The notes beneath the pieces were generated by a model. It searched no databases. It saw only the letters and a list, made by a program, of their open reading frames with translations, and had not been told where the DNA came from. A DNA stretch of 20,739 nt from SVTX01 sp045577415 (GTDB lineage: Bacteria > Bacillota > Clostridia > Oscillospirales > CAG-272). This document shows, piece after piece, positions 1-7,553 of the stretch. The stretch is taken from positions 1 to 20,739 of the forward strand of contig JAZNII010000066.1 in NCBI GenBank assembly GCA_045577415.1. Reading direction: 5' to 3'. A program made the translations under genes and the position numbers. Position 1 is the stretch's first letter, and every line of letters begins with the position of its first letter.

Positions 1-2
1 TT

Positions 3-116
3 ACTGCTGCCGTCCAGAATATGAAGAAGATTGCTAACCTATGTTGGAGGGATACCTCCAATTTCCTCATGTTTTTGCTATTTCTTGGCAAAAAACAAAG
101 CCTATCTCGCGCTTGA
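3..116 (+). mobile_element. Probable C-terminal end of an IS transposase (partial)
   Basis: The third frame is open from the window edge to a TGA at 114-116. It encodes about 37 residues containing TAAVQNMKKIA followed by a basic tail. A short segment of this type (small residues, then QN/INxKK) is typical of the last helix of DDE transposases of the IS1182/IS5-like group. Only the tail is visible, so catalytic residues cannot be checked and the family is a guess. A small inverted repeat (102-108 with 115-121) overlaps the stop codon, and a terminator follows at 140-164. The next gene downstream is broken, which fits a region disturbed by transposition. It could instead be an unrelated basic C-terminus. 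Confidence 0.4.
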
Positions 117-139
117 GATAGACTTTGTCAGTAATCTGA

Positions 140-164
140 GCAGACGGTTTTCCGTCTGCTTTTT
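140..164 (+). terminator. Intrinsic terminator
   Basis: An 8-bp perfect stem (GCAGACGG / CCGTCTGC) closes a TTTT loop and is followed at once by a run of T. It would end transcription from the transposase-like gene on the left. Confidence 0.8.
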
Positions 165-256
165 CTTTGTGAAGAAGTGCGGCATTTGATAAAGACTTCT
201 ACTGCGATTTTTGTGGAATTTTTATCGATTATTCAACTATTTTTATTGTTTTTTCA

Positions 257-285
257 TTGAAATCTTGCCATCTATTCTGTATAAT
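257..285 (+). promoter_or_regulatory. Sigma-A type promoter for the broken symporter gene
   Basis: TTGAAA at 257-262 and TATAAT at 280-285 are separated by 17 bases. An AAGAGG ribosome binding site at 337-342 precedes the ATG at 349. The control region is therefore intact although the gene behind it is not, which suggests that inactivation is recent or that a short product is still made. Confidence 0.7.
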
Positions 286-348
286 TGTATTTGTATGTAG
301 CAATATATTCTTGTTTATTTATATATCAATACAATTAAGAGGTTTGAA

Positions 349-1642
349 ATGGGAAACGTGATAAACGCTTTAAACAGCGCTCTTGGCTTTGCCAACGATA
401 TTTTCAGCACTGCCATTAACGCTTTAAACTACGCTCTCGGCTTTGCGTACGATAATATTCTGAGCATTGCTATGATGATCCGGTACGGGAAGTATTGCAG
501 GTGTTGCGACCGCGTTGGTGCTTGGAGGCCCCGGCGCTGTATTTTGGATGTGGATAAGCGCCCTTTTTGGTATGGTCACCAAATATTCCGAGATCGTTCT
601 CGCGCTTAAGTTCAGAGAAAAGAATGAGAAGGGCGCTTACACGGGCGGTCCTATGTACTACATCAAAAACTGACTCGGCATAAAATGGCTTGCGGCGCTC
701 TTTGCGGCGTTTGCTATGATCGCTTGTATCGGTACGGGAAACGCCACTCAGTCAAATTCGATCTCGGGCGTTCTCAATTTGAATTTCAACATCGCTCCCT
801 GGATAACCGGAATAGTTCTTACGGTTATCGTAGGAGTGGTCATTATCGGCGGTGTGAAAAGAATTGCTACGGTTAACGAAAAATTAGTTCCCGTCATGGC
901 TGTTTTCTTTATCTTTGCTTGCATTGTTGCGCTTGTTTTCAACATAGACAAGATCCCCGCGGCGTTTGCTCTTATTTTTAAGGAAGCGTTCAACTTCAAG
1001 TCCGCATTCGGCGGCGTAGCTGGCTACGGCATACTCTCCGCTATGCGCTACGGTGTCGGCAGAGGTGTCTTCTCAAACGAGGCTGGACTTTGAAGCGCGC
1101 CTATCGCTTACTCCGCATCAAGCACGGAGGAACCCGTAAAGCAGGGCGTATGGGGTGTATTTGAGGTGTTCATTACAACGATAATCATCTGCACTATGTC
1201 CGCGCTTGTCATTCTTATGTCGGGAATTTATTCGAATGCTTTCAACGCAGGTGTTACTCCTTCCGTAAGCGGAGCCACCCTCAGCAGTGCCGCGTTTAAC
1301 AAGGCAATTCCCTATTTAGGCGGTGTGGGAGTTGCTCTTTCAACGATTTTCTTTGCTCTCTCTACAATTCTCGGCTGGGCTTACTACGGAGAAGTATGCG
1401 TTGGATATCTTTTCAAAAACCACTCAAAGCTTGCAATTATTATTTACAGAGTGATCTACGTTGCTTTCGTTTTCATCGGAGCAATCGCAGAGATAAACAC
1501 CGTTTGGATTGTTGCCGACTGCTTCAACGCGCTTATGGCTCTGCCTAACCTTATAGCGCTCATCGGTCTTTCGGGGCTTGTCGTCAAAATATCCCGCGAG
1601 CATTTCGCCAAGAAACACGAGCATATCGAAAGGAAAAATTAA
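349..1642 (+). pseudogene. Sodium:alanine symporter (AGCS family), disrupted
   Basis: The pieces together read as an amino acid:cation symporter of the AGCS family, which imports alanine or glycine with sodium. The N-terminal piece (frame of 349) ends in the segment YDNILSIAMM. The rest lies in another frame from about 482 and carries the family signatures GTGSIAGVATAL, LGGPGAVFWMW, TKYSEIVLA, GGPMYYI, FSNEAGL, SAPIAY and QGVWGVFEVF, then the usual C-terminal helices. Three lesions are visible. A frameshift with loss of roughly 40-50 residues normally found before GTGNIAG lies near 470-482. TGA codons stand at 671-673 and 1091-1093. Both TGAs sit where the family has glycine (KGLG and EAGLGSAP), so each could be a GGA-to-TGA change. 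The N-terminal part also contains a 54-base duplication. Promoter and ribosome binding site are intact. Function as a transporter is unlikely. Confidence 0.85.
364..456 (+). repeat. Imperfect 54-base direct duplication in the symporter N-terminus
   Basis: AACGCTTTAAAC starts at 364 and again at 418. The two copies encode INALNSALGFANDI and INALNYALGFAYDN, so the duplication is in frame (18 residues). Several substitutions separate the copies, which makes the duplication older than the stop codons would need to be. Confidence 0.75.
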
Positions 1643-1666
1643 TTTTCCAAGTGCCGTGCATTCACG

Positions 1667-1697
1667 AAAATCCGAACCTCATCAGGTTCGGATTTTT
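1667..1697 (+). terminator. Intrinsic terminator after the symporter remnant
   Basis: A 13-bp stem (AAAATCCGAACCT with AGGTTCGGATTTT) closes a CATC loop and ends in a T run. It separates the broken symporter from the glnA promoter. Confidence 0.9.
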
Positions 1698-1728
1698 CTG
1701 TTCCTTTGCTGAATTTTTCGCATAAAGA

Positions 1729-1757
1729 TTGACAAATTGCGCAAAAAATGTTATAAT
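1729..1757 (+). promoter_or_regulatory. Promoter of glnA
   Basis: A consensus TTGACA (1729-1734) and TATAAT (1752-1757) are spaced by 17 bases, about 40 bases before the start codon. A GGAG ribosome binding site lies at about 1785-1789. I saw no clear GlnR/TnrA-type operator or glutamine riboswitch in the short leader. Confidence 0.85.
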
Positions 1758-1797
1758 TTAAGCGAAATCTATATTTACTCGGATTGGAGAAAAAATT

Positions 1798-3222
1798 ATG
1801 GCTAAAACCGTCAAGGACATTTTGAAAATTATTAAAGAAAACGACGTTAAAATGGTCGACTTCAAGATGGTCGATATTAACGGTCAGTACCGTCACGTTA
1901 CCATCCCTGCGGAGAACTTTTCAGAGGACACGATGAAAAGCGGAATCGGATTTGACGCTTCCAACTACGGCTATGCGGTCGTGGAGAAAAGCGACATGGT
2001 GTTCATTCCCGACCCCGACACCGCTGTTATCGATCCCTTCTGCTCGATTCCCACTCTGTCGATGACGGGTAACGCTATGATCATAGACACACCCGAAAAC
2101 CGCCCCCTCGCGCAGTACCCCAGAAATATTATCAAGGCGGCGGTTCAGTTTATGAAGGACTCGGGCGTTGCAGACGAGATGAAAATACTCCCCGAATTTG
2201 AGTTCTATCTTTTCGACGATGTTACCTGGAGCGTCCAGCCTAACTATATCGGCGCGTCCGTTGACGCAAGTCAGTCCTACTGGAACAGCGACACCGACGG
2301 CAAGGGCGTTATTGTTCCCAAGCAGAAGAACTATCACATCGCAAAGCCCTTTGACACCTCCTACGAGTGCAGAAGTGAAATGTGCATGCTTATGAAGGAC
2401 ATGGGCATTGAGATCAACTATCACCACCCTGAGGTCGCGGCTTCGGGTCAGTACGAGATCGAGCCTCAGCTTGGCGAGGTAGTTCACATGGCAGACGCTA
2501 CCATGATGATCAAATACATCATTCACAACACGGCGCTGAAGTACGGCAAGAGCGCGACCTTTATGCCCAAGCCAATCTACGGCGAGGCAGGAAGCGGAAT
2601 GCACGTTCACATGCTTCTCTTCAAGGACGGTCAGCCCGTATTCTCCGACGATAACGGCTACGCGCACCTCTCCGAGACTGCTCACTACTTCATGGGCGGA
2701 CTGCTGAAGCATATCGCCTCCCTCTGCGCACTGACCAACCCCTCCACCAACTCCTTTAAGCGTCTCGTTCCGGGCTTTGAGGCTCCCGTGACCGTTGGTT
2801 ACGCGACAAGCAACAGAAGCGCGGTCATTCGTATTCCCGCTTACGCAAAGAACCCCGACAAGCGCCGCTTTGAGCTTCGTAACCCCGACGCAACCTGCAA
2901 CCCCTATTTCTGCTACGCGGCGATCCTTATGGCAGGTCTTGACGGTGTTAAGAACAAGATCGACCCTCACGCAAACGGCTGGGGTCCTTACGATTTCAAC
3001 CTTTTCCATCTGCCTGAGGAGGAAAAGGCAAAGCTTCAGGGTCTTCCCACCTCCCTGCCCGAAGCGCTTAACGCTCTCGAAGCCGATCACGACTATCTGA
3101 CGGCAGGCGGCGTATTCCCCGAGGAGCTTATCCGTAACTTTATCAAGGCAAAGAGAGCCGAGTGTTCGGAAATGAGCAAAATTCCCCACCCCGCGGAGTT
3201 TGATAAGTACTATAATCTTTGA
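1798..3222 (+). CDS. glnA: Glutamine synthetase, type I (adenylylation Tyr absent)
   Basis: It makes glutamine from glutamate, ammonia and ATP in the cytoplasm, the entry point of nitrogen assimilation. At 474 residues it has the length of the GSI-beta (E. coli-like) group rather than the shorter B. subtilis GSI-alpha enzyme. The beta-grasp N-terminal domain is followed by the catalytic barrel, with EFEFYLF, GSGMHVHM (265-272), NPSTNSFKRLVPG, NRSAVIRIP (from 339) and RRFELRNPDATCNPY. The C-terminus matches the GSI-beta form (LEADHDYLTAGGVF, then HPAEFDKYYNL). Where GSI-beta enzymes carry NLYDLP with the adenylylated tyrosine, this protein has NLFHLP (Phe403), so it cannot be controlled by AMP transfer at that site. 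It has its own promoter. A sugar isomerase-like gene starts 10 bases downstream and probably shares the transcript. Confidence 0.96.
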   Translation: MAKTVKDILKIIKENDVKMVDFKMVDINGQYRHVTIPAENFSEDTMKSGIGFDASNYGYAVVEKSDMVFIPDPDTAVIDPFCSIPTLSMTGNAMIIDTPENRPLAQYPRNIIKAAVQFMKDSGVADEMKILPEFEFYLFDDVTWSVQPNYIGASVDASQSYWNSDTDGKGVIVPKQKNYHIAKPFDTSYECRSEMCMLMKDMGIEINYHHPEVAASGQYEIEPQLGEVVHMADATMMIKYIIHNTALKYGKSATFMPKPIYGEAGSGMHVHMLLFKDGQPVFSDDNGYAHLSETAHYFMGGLLKHIASLCALTNPSTNSFKRLVPGFEAPVTVGYATSNRSAVIRIPAYAKNPDKRRFELRNPDATCNPYFCYAAILMAGLDGVKNKIDPHANGWGPYDFNLFHLPEEEKAKLQGLPTSLPEALNALEADHDYLTAGGVFPEELIRNFIKAKRAECSEMSKIPHPAEFDKYYNL

Positions 3223-3232
3223 TACTATTACC

Positions 3233-4021
3233 ATGAAAAGAAAACTTGGCATCAACGCCGACTGCATCAAGGGCGGCGATATATGCAAAACGCTCAAAAA
3301 AATAAAGGCCCACGGCTTCGATTGCTTTTTCGTCAACGATAACGATGTCGATTTTGCAAGCTGCAAGCGCCTCTCCGACGAGCTTGGCTTGACCTTTGAG
3401 TTCATCCACGCGCCCTTCAGAGGCATCAATGAAATGTGGCTCGAGGGCGACGGATACAAGGACATATACGAAAAAATGCGCCAAAGCATTGAAAGTGCGT
3501 CTGCTTGCTCCGTGCCTGTGGTCATTCTGCACCTCTCCAGCGGATGGCAGCCGCCCCACGCAAACGAGACGGGATTTTCCCGTTTCGATTCTCTCGTTGA
3601 GTTTGCCGAGCAGAAGGGTGTCGTCCTTGCCTTTGAGAACCTCAGAAACTACGAAAATCTCCTGGTCATGATCGAGCGGTACAAGGACCGCGAAAACGTC
3701 CGCTTCTGCTACGATTCGGGTCACGAATATTGCTACACCCACGGCGTTGACTGGATAAAAATTTTCGGAGAAAAGCTTATCTGCACTCACATTCACGACA
3801 ATTTCGGCTACAACAGAAGCCGCTCCCCCGACATCCATATCCTCCCCTTTGACGGAACGCTGGAGTATGCCGATATGATGCGTAGGCTTGATAAGGTCGG
3901 ATATAGCGGTTCTCTCATGCTTGAAGTCTTTAACTCCTCCAAGCCCGAATACATGGAGCTTGGCGATGACGAGTTCCTCACAGAGTGCGCCGAGCGAATC
4001 AAAAAAATTTCGCAAATGTGA
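3233..4021 (+). CDS. Sugar phosphate isomerase/epimerase-like TIM barrel (AP endonuclease 2 family)
   Basis: The 262-residue protein is a metal-dependent TIM barrel of the xylose isomerase-like/endonuclease IV superfamily. Candidate metal and catalytic residues sit at strand ends: His59 (FIHAPF), His100 (LHLSSG), Glu135 (AFENLR), Asp161 and His164 (YDSGHEY), His186 and His188 (THIHDN) and Glu231 (LEVFNS). Substrate is not predictable; relatives isomerise or epimerise sugars and sugar phosphates. I chose the ATG at 3233 because it gives the usual start (KLGIN before strand 1) and lies 10 bases after glnA. An in-frame TTG at 3200 would overlap glnA and add only 11 unconserved residues. No good ribosome binding site precedes it, so translation is probably coupled to glnA. 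The TGA stop is inside the first copy of a perfect 30-base tandem repeat. Confidence 0.85.
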   Translation: MKRKLGINADCIKGGDICKTLKKIKAHGFDCFFVNDNDVDFASCKRLSDELGLTFEFIHAPFRGINEMWLEGDGYKDIYEKMRQSIESASACSVPVVILHLSSGWQPPHANETGFSRFDSLVEFAEQKGVVLAFENLRNYENLLVMIERYKDRENVRFCYDSGHEYCYTHGVDWIKIFGEKLICTHIHDNFGYNRSRSPDIHILPFDGTLEYADMMRRLDKVGYSGSLMLEVFNSSKPEYMELGDDEFLTECAERIKKISQM

Positions 4022-4074
4022 TTTTTACAATTAGATCAACAGATAATGTGATTTTTACAATTAGATCAACAGAT
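4015..4074 (+). repeat. Perfect 30-bp tandem duplication over a stop codon
   Basis: The unit beginning AATGTGATTTTTACAATTAG occurs twice with no mismatch (4015-4044 and 4045-4074). The first copy contains the TGA that ends the isomerase-like gene. Identity of the copies points to a very recent duplication. Confidence 0.95.
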
Positions 4075-4102
4075 AAAAAGCGCCGTTAATCGGCGCTTTT
4101 TT
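4075..4102. terminator. Bidirectional intrinsic terminator between convergent genes
   Basis: AAAAAGCGCCG pairs with CGGCGCTTTTT around a TTAAT loop. It has A runs on the left and T runs on the right, so it can act in both directions. The TTA in the loop (4086-4088) is the stop codon of the protease gene on the minus strand. Confidence 0.9.
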
Positions 4103-4736
4103 CTCCTATTATTCCGACAAATATGCAGGCGGCAAAGACGTAGATCCCAAGTCCTCCCCCAACCTTCAGCATGAGATAGAGCGCCAATATCCACAAGATA
4201 AGCGCCGAGAACGCCGTGGTTACCGACAGTACCCACTCCGACGCGCGGTCTCCGACAAATTGCGCCGCGGCGCAGGATAGTATTCGCCCGCCGTCAAAGG
4301 TCTTGACGGGCAGAAGGTTCAATATTGCCTGAATTAGCGAGGAAAGCGCTAAAAACGCCAGCATCCCCCACTTCTCAAGCTCTGACGAAACCAAAAATGC
4401 GTCAAGCGAGGTCAGCATCCCCTCACCTCCGTCTCCACGGAACAAGAACACCGCCCACGAAGCGCAAAAAACTCCTATATTTACAAGCGGACCCGACATA
4501 GCTAATATTATTTCGCTCTTATAGGACGTCAATCTCTCGTCGGTGACTATTCTCACCCCCGAAAAGCCGAATTTGATCTCCTTTACCTTGATCTTCAAGA
4601 CTTTTGCCGCCAAAAGATGACCCATCTCATGCAGCAGCGCGGCAAACATATATATACCCAGCACCGCAAAACTATCCGAGATCAGCATAGCGGCTATCAT
4701 CAATATCCCGCCTATTCCAAACCTTACTTTTCCCAC
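4086..4736 (-). CDS. M50 site-2 protease-like membrane metalloprotease
   Basis: The 216-residue integral membrane protein has the zinc motif HEMGH (36-40) inside the second hydrophobic segment, SGPLVN (81-86), and NLLPVKTFDGGRIL (140-153) supplying the third ligand Asp148. This is the full motif set of the S2P/SpoIVFB group, which cut transmembrane substrates within the membrane. It is short and has no PDZ domain, so it is nearer the SpoIVFB/YwhC-like minimal form than RseP. The substrate is unknown; in a spore former a SpoIVFB-type role is possible but the usual partner SpoIVFA is not next to it. The start is a GTG at 4734-4736, preceded by a strong purine-rich site AAGGGGAG. It diverges from ireB. 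Confidence 0.88.
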   Translation of the reverse strand: MGKVRFGIGGILMIAAMLISDSFAVLGIYMFAALLHEMGHLLAAKVLKIKVKEIKFGFSGVRIVTDERLTSYKSEIILAMSGPLVNIGVFCASWAVFLFRGDGGEGMLTSLDAFLVSSELEKWGMLAFLALSSLIQAILNLLPVKTFDGGRILSCAAAQFVGDRASEWVLSVTTAFSALILWILALYLMLKVGGGLGIYVFAACIFVGIIGEKSAD

Positions 4737-4811
4737 GCTCTCTCCCCTTCCTCTGTCAGTAAAAATTTATGTCCCATGGGAAAAGAATATTTGTATTTTT
4801 TGTAAATTTGC

Positions 4812-4840
4812 TTGACAATCATTACGGGGTAGGATATAAT
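4812..4840 (+). promoter_or_regulatory. Promoter of the ireB-ribF-carboxypeptidase genes
   Basis: Consensus TTGACA (4812-4817) and TATAAT (4835-4840) are 17 bases apart. AAAGGA at 4865-4870 is the ribosome binding site for ireB. No FMN riboswitch is visible before ribF. Confidence 0.88.
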
Positions 4841-4875
4841 GTTTATATTAATAAAATTATATTTAAAGGACAAGC

Positions 4876-5181
4876 ATGATACTCAACAATAACGAAAGAA
4901 TTATAATCAAGACCAATTCACGACCCGTGATCGAGACCCCCGAGGAAAATTCCGACCCCAAGGAGCTTTTTTACAAGATCTGCCGCGCGATCAAAGAGGG
5001 GGGATATAACCCCACATCCCAGATAGTAGGCTATCTCATTTCCGAGGATCCTACACACATCACCAACTACAAGAGCGCGCGCACTCTGATTGGAAAGCTT
5101 GACCGCGACGAGCTTCTTGAACAGATGGTTGCCTTTTACATCGAGGCTATCGACAAAGAATTTGAGGAAAAGAACAACTGA
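4876..5181 (+). CDS. ireB: IreB family regulatory phosphoprotein (UPF0297)
   Basis: This 101-residue cytoplasmic protein belongs to the small UPF0297 family. In Enterococcus faecalis, IreB is phosphorylated by the PASTA kinase IreK and counteracts cephalosporin resistance. The family core is clear: GGYNPTSQIVGYLISEDPTHI (about 42-62) followed by ARTLIGKLDRDELLEQMVAFYI. The N-terminal 30 residues are longer than usual and hold Thr13 and Thr21 as possible phosphosites. Family members normally sit between alaS and ruvX; here ribF starts two bases after the stop. The different neighbourhood does not weaken the family call, because the core is well conserved. An acidic EKNN tail ends the protein. 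Confidence 0.9.
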   Translation: MILNNNERIIIKTNSRPVIETPEENSDPKELFYKICRAIKEGGYNPTSQIVGYLISEDPTHITNYKSARTLIGKLDRDELLEQMVAFYIEAIDKEFEEKNN

Positions 5182-5183
5182 TA

Positions 5184-6143
5184 ATGACGGAACAGTTTTA
5201 TATAGTAACCGCCGAGGGTGTCGTCTCTGCCCCGCCTTGGGGCAAGTGCGTGATCGCCCTCGGAACCTTTGACGGCGTTCACGTGGCTCACAAGGCGATC
5301 TTCAGAGAAGCCTTGGCGCTAAAAAAAAGACTTGGCGCGTCGCTAGTTGGCGCGTGGTGCTTTTCGGAGCTGCCTGTAAACATCTTGGGCAACAAAAAGA
5401 TGCCTATGCTCTGCACTCTTGACGAGAAGATCGCAAGAATACTTGACACAGGCGTCGATTTTGTGGCGATTGGAAATTTCCGAGAGATTTCCTCGGTCAG
5501 CGCCGAGGATTTTGCAGACAAAATATTAGCGGACAAACTGAACTGCGTCGGAGCCGTCTGCGGCTTCAATCACCGCTTCGGTCATAGGGGTCTCGGCTCG
5601 CACGCTCTGCTTAAAGAGCGATTTGGCGAGGATAGCGTCGCTGTCGTTCCCGAGATAACTATGTTCGGTGAGACGGTCAGCTCATCGGCTATCCGTGAGC
5701 ATATATTGAGCGGAGAGCTTGAGATTGCGCAGGCTATGCTGGATCAGCCTATCTGTATGTCCTCTCCCGTTGTGTCGGGCAAGCATCTCGGTCACTCTCT
5801 CGGCTTTCCCACAGCAAACCAGAGCTTTCCCAAAGGCATCATCACCCCCAAGCACGGCATATACGCTACTCTATGCTATACCGAGGACGGCAAGCGTCAT
5901 ATCGGCGTGTCCAACGTTGGCGTCCGACCGACCATTACCGATGGAAGCGACCTGCACGGCGTAAACTGCGAGACCTATATTTGCAATTTCAACGGTGATA
6001 TTTACGGACAAGCTCTTAAAGTGGAGTTTTGCGCCTACCTTCGCGAGGAAAGGAAGTTCGCCTCGGTAGAGGAGCTTCGCGAACAAATAGCGATTGACGA
6101 GAAAAACGCCTTGAAGTATTTTGAAGCGTCGGGCATTATTTGA
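5184..6143 (+). CDS. ribF: Bifunctional riboflavin kinase / FAD synthetase
   Basis: RibF phosphorylates riboflavin to FMN and then adenylylates FMN to FAD. The N-terminal FAD synthetase half shows GTFDGVHVAH (27-36), CGFNHRFGHRGLG (126-138) and VSSSAIR (165-171). The C-terminal riboflavin kinase half shows GHSLGFPTAN (203-212), GVSNVGVRPT (241-250) and CETYICNF with Glu263. Length 319 is normal. The start is two bases after the ireB stop and lacks strong spacing for an independent site, so the two are co-translated. The carboxypeptidase-like gene follows after about 70 bases and is probably on the same transcript. Confidence 0.96.
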   Translation: MTEQFYIVTAEGVVSAPPWGKCVIALGTFDGVHVAHKAIFREALALKKRLGASLVGAWCFSELPVNILGNKKMPMLCTLDEKIARILDTGVDFVAIGNFREISSVSAEDFADKILADKLNCVGAVCGFNHRFGHRGLGSHALLKERFGEDSVAVVPEITMFGETVSSSAIREHILSGELEIAQAMLDQPICMSSPVVSGKHLGHSLGFPTANQSFPKGIITPKHGIYATLCYTEDGKRHIGVSNVGVRPTITDGSDLHGVNCETYICNFNGDIYGQALKVEFCAYLREERKFASVEELREQIAIDEKNALKYFEASGII

Positions 6144-6215
6144 TCGTCTACCTCAAAAAACGCGTAACGGCTTTTGCGGCGCGAACATTATAAGAACTTT
6201 AGAAAGGAGTTGCCA

Positions 6216-7553
6216 ATGCAGCGCACAGAAAAAATGAAGCGCCTATTGATGATAGCATCGGCGCTCCTGTTCTTATTTATAGCGGTCATGTCCGTGATCC
6301 CCGCCTCTGCCGCATCCACCGAGCCGCCCGAGGCGCTCAACTGTGAGGCGTTGGTCCTTTACGACAAGACCCACGAGAAATACATTATCGAGAAAAACGG
6401 TTACGCAATCCTCAACACCTCTACAAGCGCAAAGATAACGATGGGGCTTGTGGCATGCGAGACCCTTGCGGACAGGCTTGACGAGACCGTCACCGTAACG
6501 AGCGATATGTTAAAAGGCTCGTCGGGATATAACATGAAGCTGAAGGACGGCGAAAGGATAAAGATACGCGACCTGCTTTACGGCGCTATCTGCGGCTCAT
6601 ACAACGACGCGGCGTACGTTCTCGCCAATATATGCGGCGGCAGCAGTCAGGGCTTTGTGGAAATGATGAACGCCAAGGCGCTGGAGCTTGGAGCTAAGGA
6701 CACCACCTACACCAATCCCTTGGGATACCCTGATAACGACGCTATGACCACCACGGCGTATAACGTCTTGAGGATAGCTCTTGCGGCGAGTGAAAATGAG
6801 CTTTACATGGAGATCTGCTCCGCGGTCAAGCACACGGTAACGTCTACCAATCTGTCATCCGAAAGAAGCTTTTATAATAGGAATTATCTCGTTTCGTCTG
6901 CGTCAAATCCCAAGTATCATAACTCGAACTGTCTCGGAATGAACGCGGGATATTCGGGCGAGGCGGGAGGCTGGAGTATTGTCACGCTCGTCCGCGACAG
7001 TGACAGTGTGGGCGGTGACGTAGACTATATATGCGTACTGCTCGGAGGCAAGGAAAGCGAGGACGGAAGCGAGATATTCGCCTACGACGATCTGAATTCG
7101 GTCGCAAGATGGGCTTGCAAGACCTATGATAATAAAGTGCTTTTCACCAAAGGAGCGCAGCTCGGCACCACCAAAATCGGACTTACCACGGTTGGCGACG
7201 CGCCGTATATAGTTGCTGATGACCTTGTGGTCTACGTTCCAGAGGGAGTTGGCAGCGTTTCATACAAAACCGAATTAAATGACGACATCCGCGCGCCCTT
7301 GAAGGCGGGAGACATTGTCGGAAAGGTCATCGCTACTGTTGACGGCGAAAAGGTGGGCGAATGTGATCTTATCCTCAAGGAGGATTACGAGATCAACGGC
7401 GTTATGAAGGTCATCGACTTGATCGGCTCTTACACCAAAAGCCGCGCCTTTATAGCGACGGTCGTTACTTTTGTGCTGATCATGGCGGTAGTGGTAATTT
7501 ATAAGTACAATCATCGCTACGATTCTCACGGCAAATATACCAGAAGGAAATAA
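6216..7553 (+). CDS. S11 D-alanyl-D-alanine carboxypeptidase homologue, catalytic motifs degenerate
   Basis: The 445-residue exported protein follows the DacA/PBP5 plan: signal peptide (1-32, cut near ASA-AST), an S11 transpeptidase-fold domain (about 40-290), a C-terminal beta domain, and one membrane helix (411-429) with a short basic cytoplasmic tail. Active S11 enzymes trim the last D-Ala from peptidoglycan stem peptides using SxxK, SxN and KTG. Here the SxxK site reads Thr70-Ser71-Ala72-Lys73, so the nucleophile is Thr rather than Ser. SYN (128-130) is kept. The KTG site reads Asn243-Ala244-Gly245 in GMNAGYSGEAGG. Two of three motifs are altered, which suggests a non-catalytic, perhaps wall-binding or regulatory, protein. 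I chose ATG 6216 because AGAAAGGAG lies just before it and the signal peptide starts there; a TTG at 6174 is in frame but lacks support. Confidence 0.85.
   Translation: MQRTEKMKRLLMIASALLFLFIAVMSVIPASAASTEPPEALNCEALVLYDKTHEKYIIEKNGYAILNTSTSAKITMGLVACETLADRLDETVTVTSDMLKGSSGYNMKLKDGERIKIRDLLYGAICGSYNDAAYVLANICGGSSQGFVEMMNAKALELGAKDTTYTNPLGYPDNDAMTTTAYNVLRIALAASENELYMEICSAVKHTVTSTNLSSERSFYNRNYLVSSASNPKYHNSNCLGMNAGYSGEAGGWSIVTLVRDSDSVGGDVDYICVLLGGKESEDGSEIFAYDDLNSVARWACKTYDNKVLFTKGAQLGTTKIGLTTVGDAPYIVADDLVVYVPEGVGSVSYKTELNDDIRAPLKAGDIVGKVIATVDGEKVGECDLILKEDYEINGVMKVIDLIGSYTKSRAFIATVVTFVLIMAVVVIYKYNHRYDSHGKYTRRK

Noticed and set aside
349..1642. Genome-wide reading of TGA as glycine
   Set aside because: glnA, the isomerase-like gene, ireB, ribF and the methylase all end in TGA at the expected length, so TGA is a stop in this genome.
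3200..3232. TTG start at 3200 for the isomerase-like gene
   Set aside because: It would overlap glnA by 23 bases and add residues not expected before the first strand; ATG 3233 is the better start.
1921..3525. A 534-codon open frame on the minus strand
   Set aside because: It lies antisense to the clearly conserved glnA and the start of the next gene, resembles no family, and is explained by the codon pattern of glnA.
3143..4015. A 290-codon open frame on the minus strand
   Set aside because: It is antisense to the isomerase-like gene, which has conserved metal-binding residues in its own frame.
4841..5183. FMN riboswitch controlling ribF
   Set aside because: ribF follows ireB after two bases and the leader before ireB is only about 35 bases long, with no aptamer-like conserved segments.
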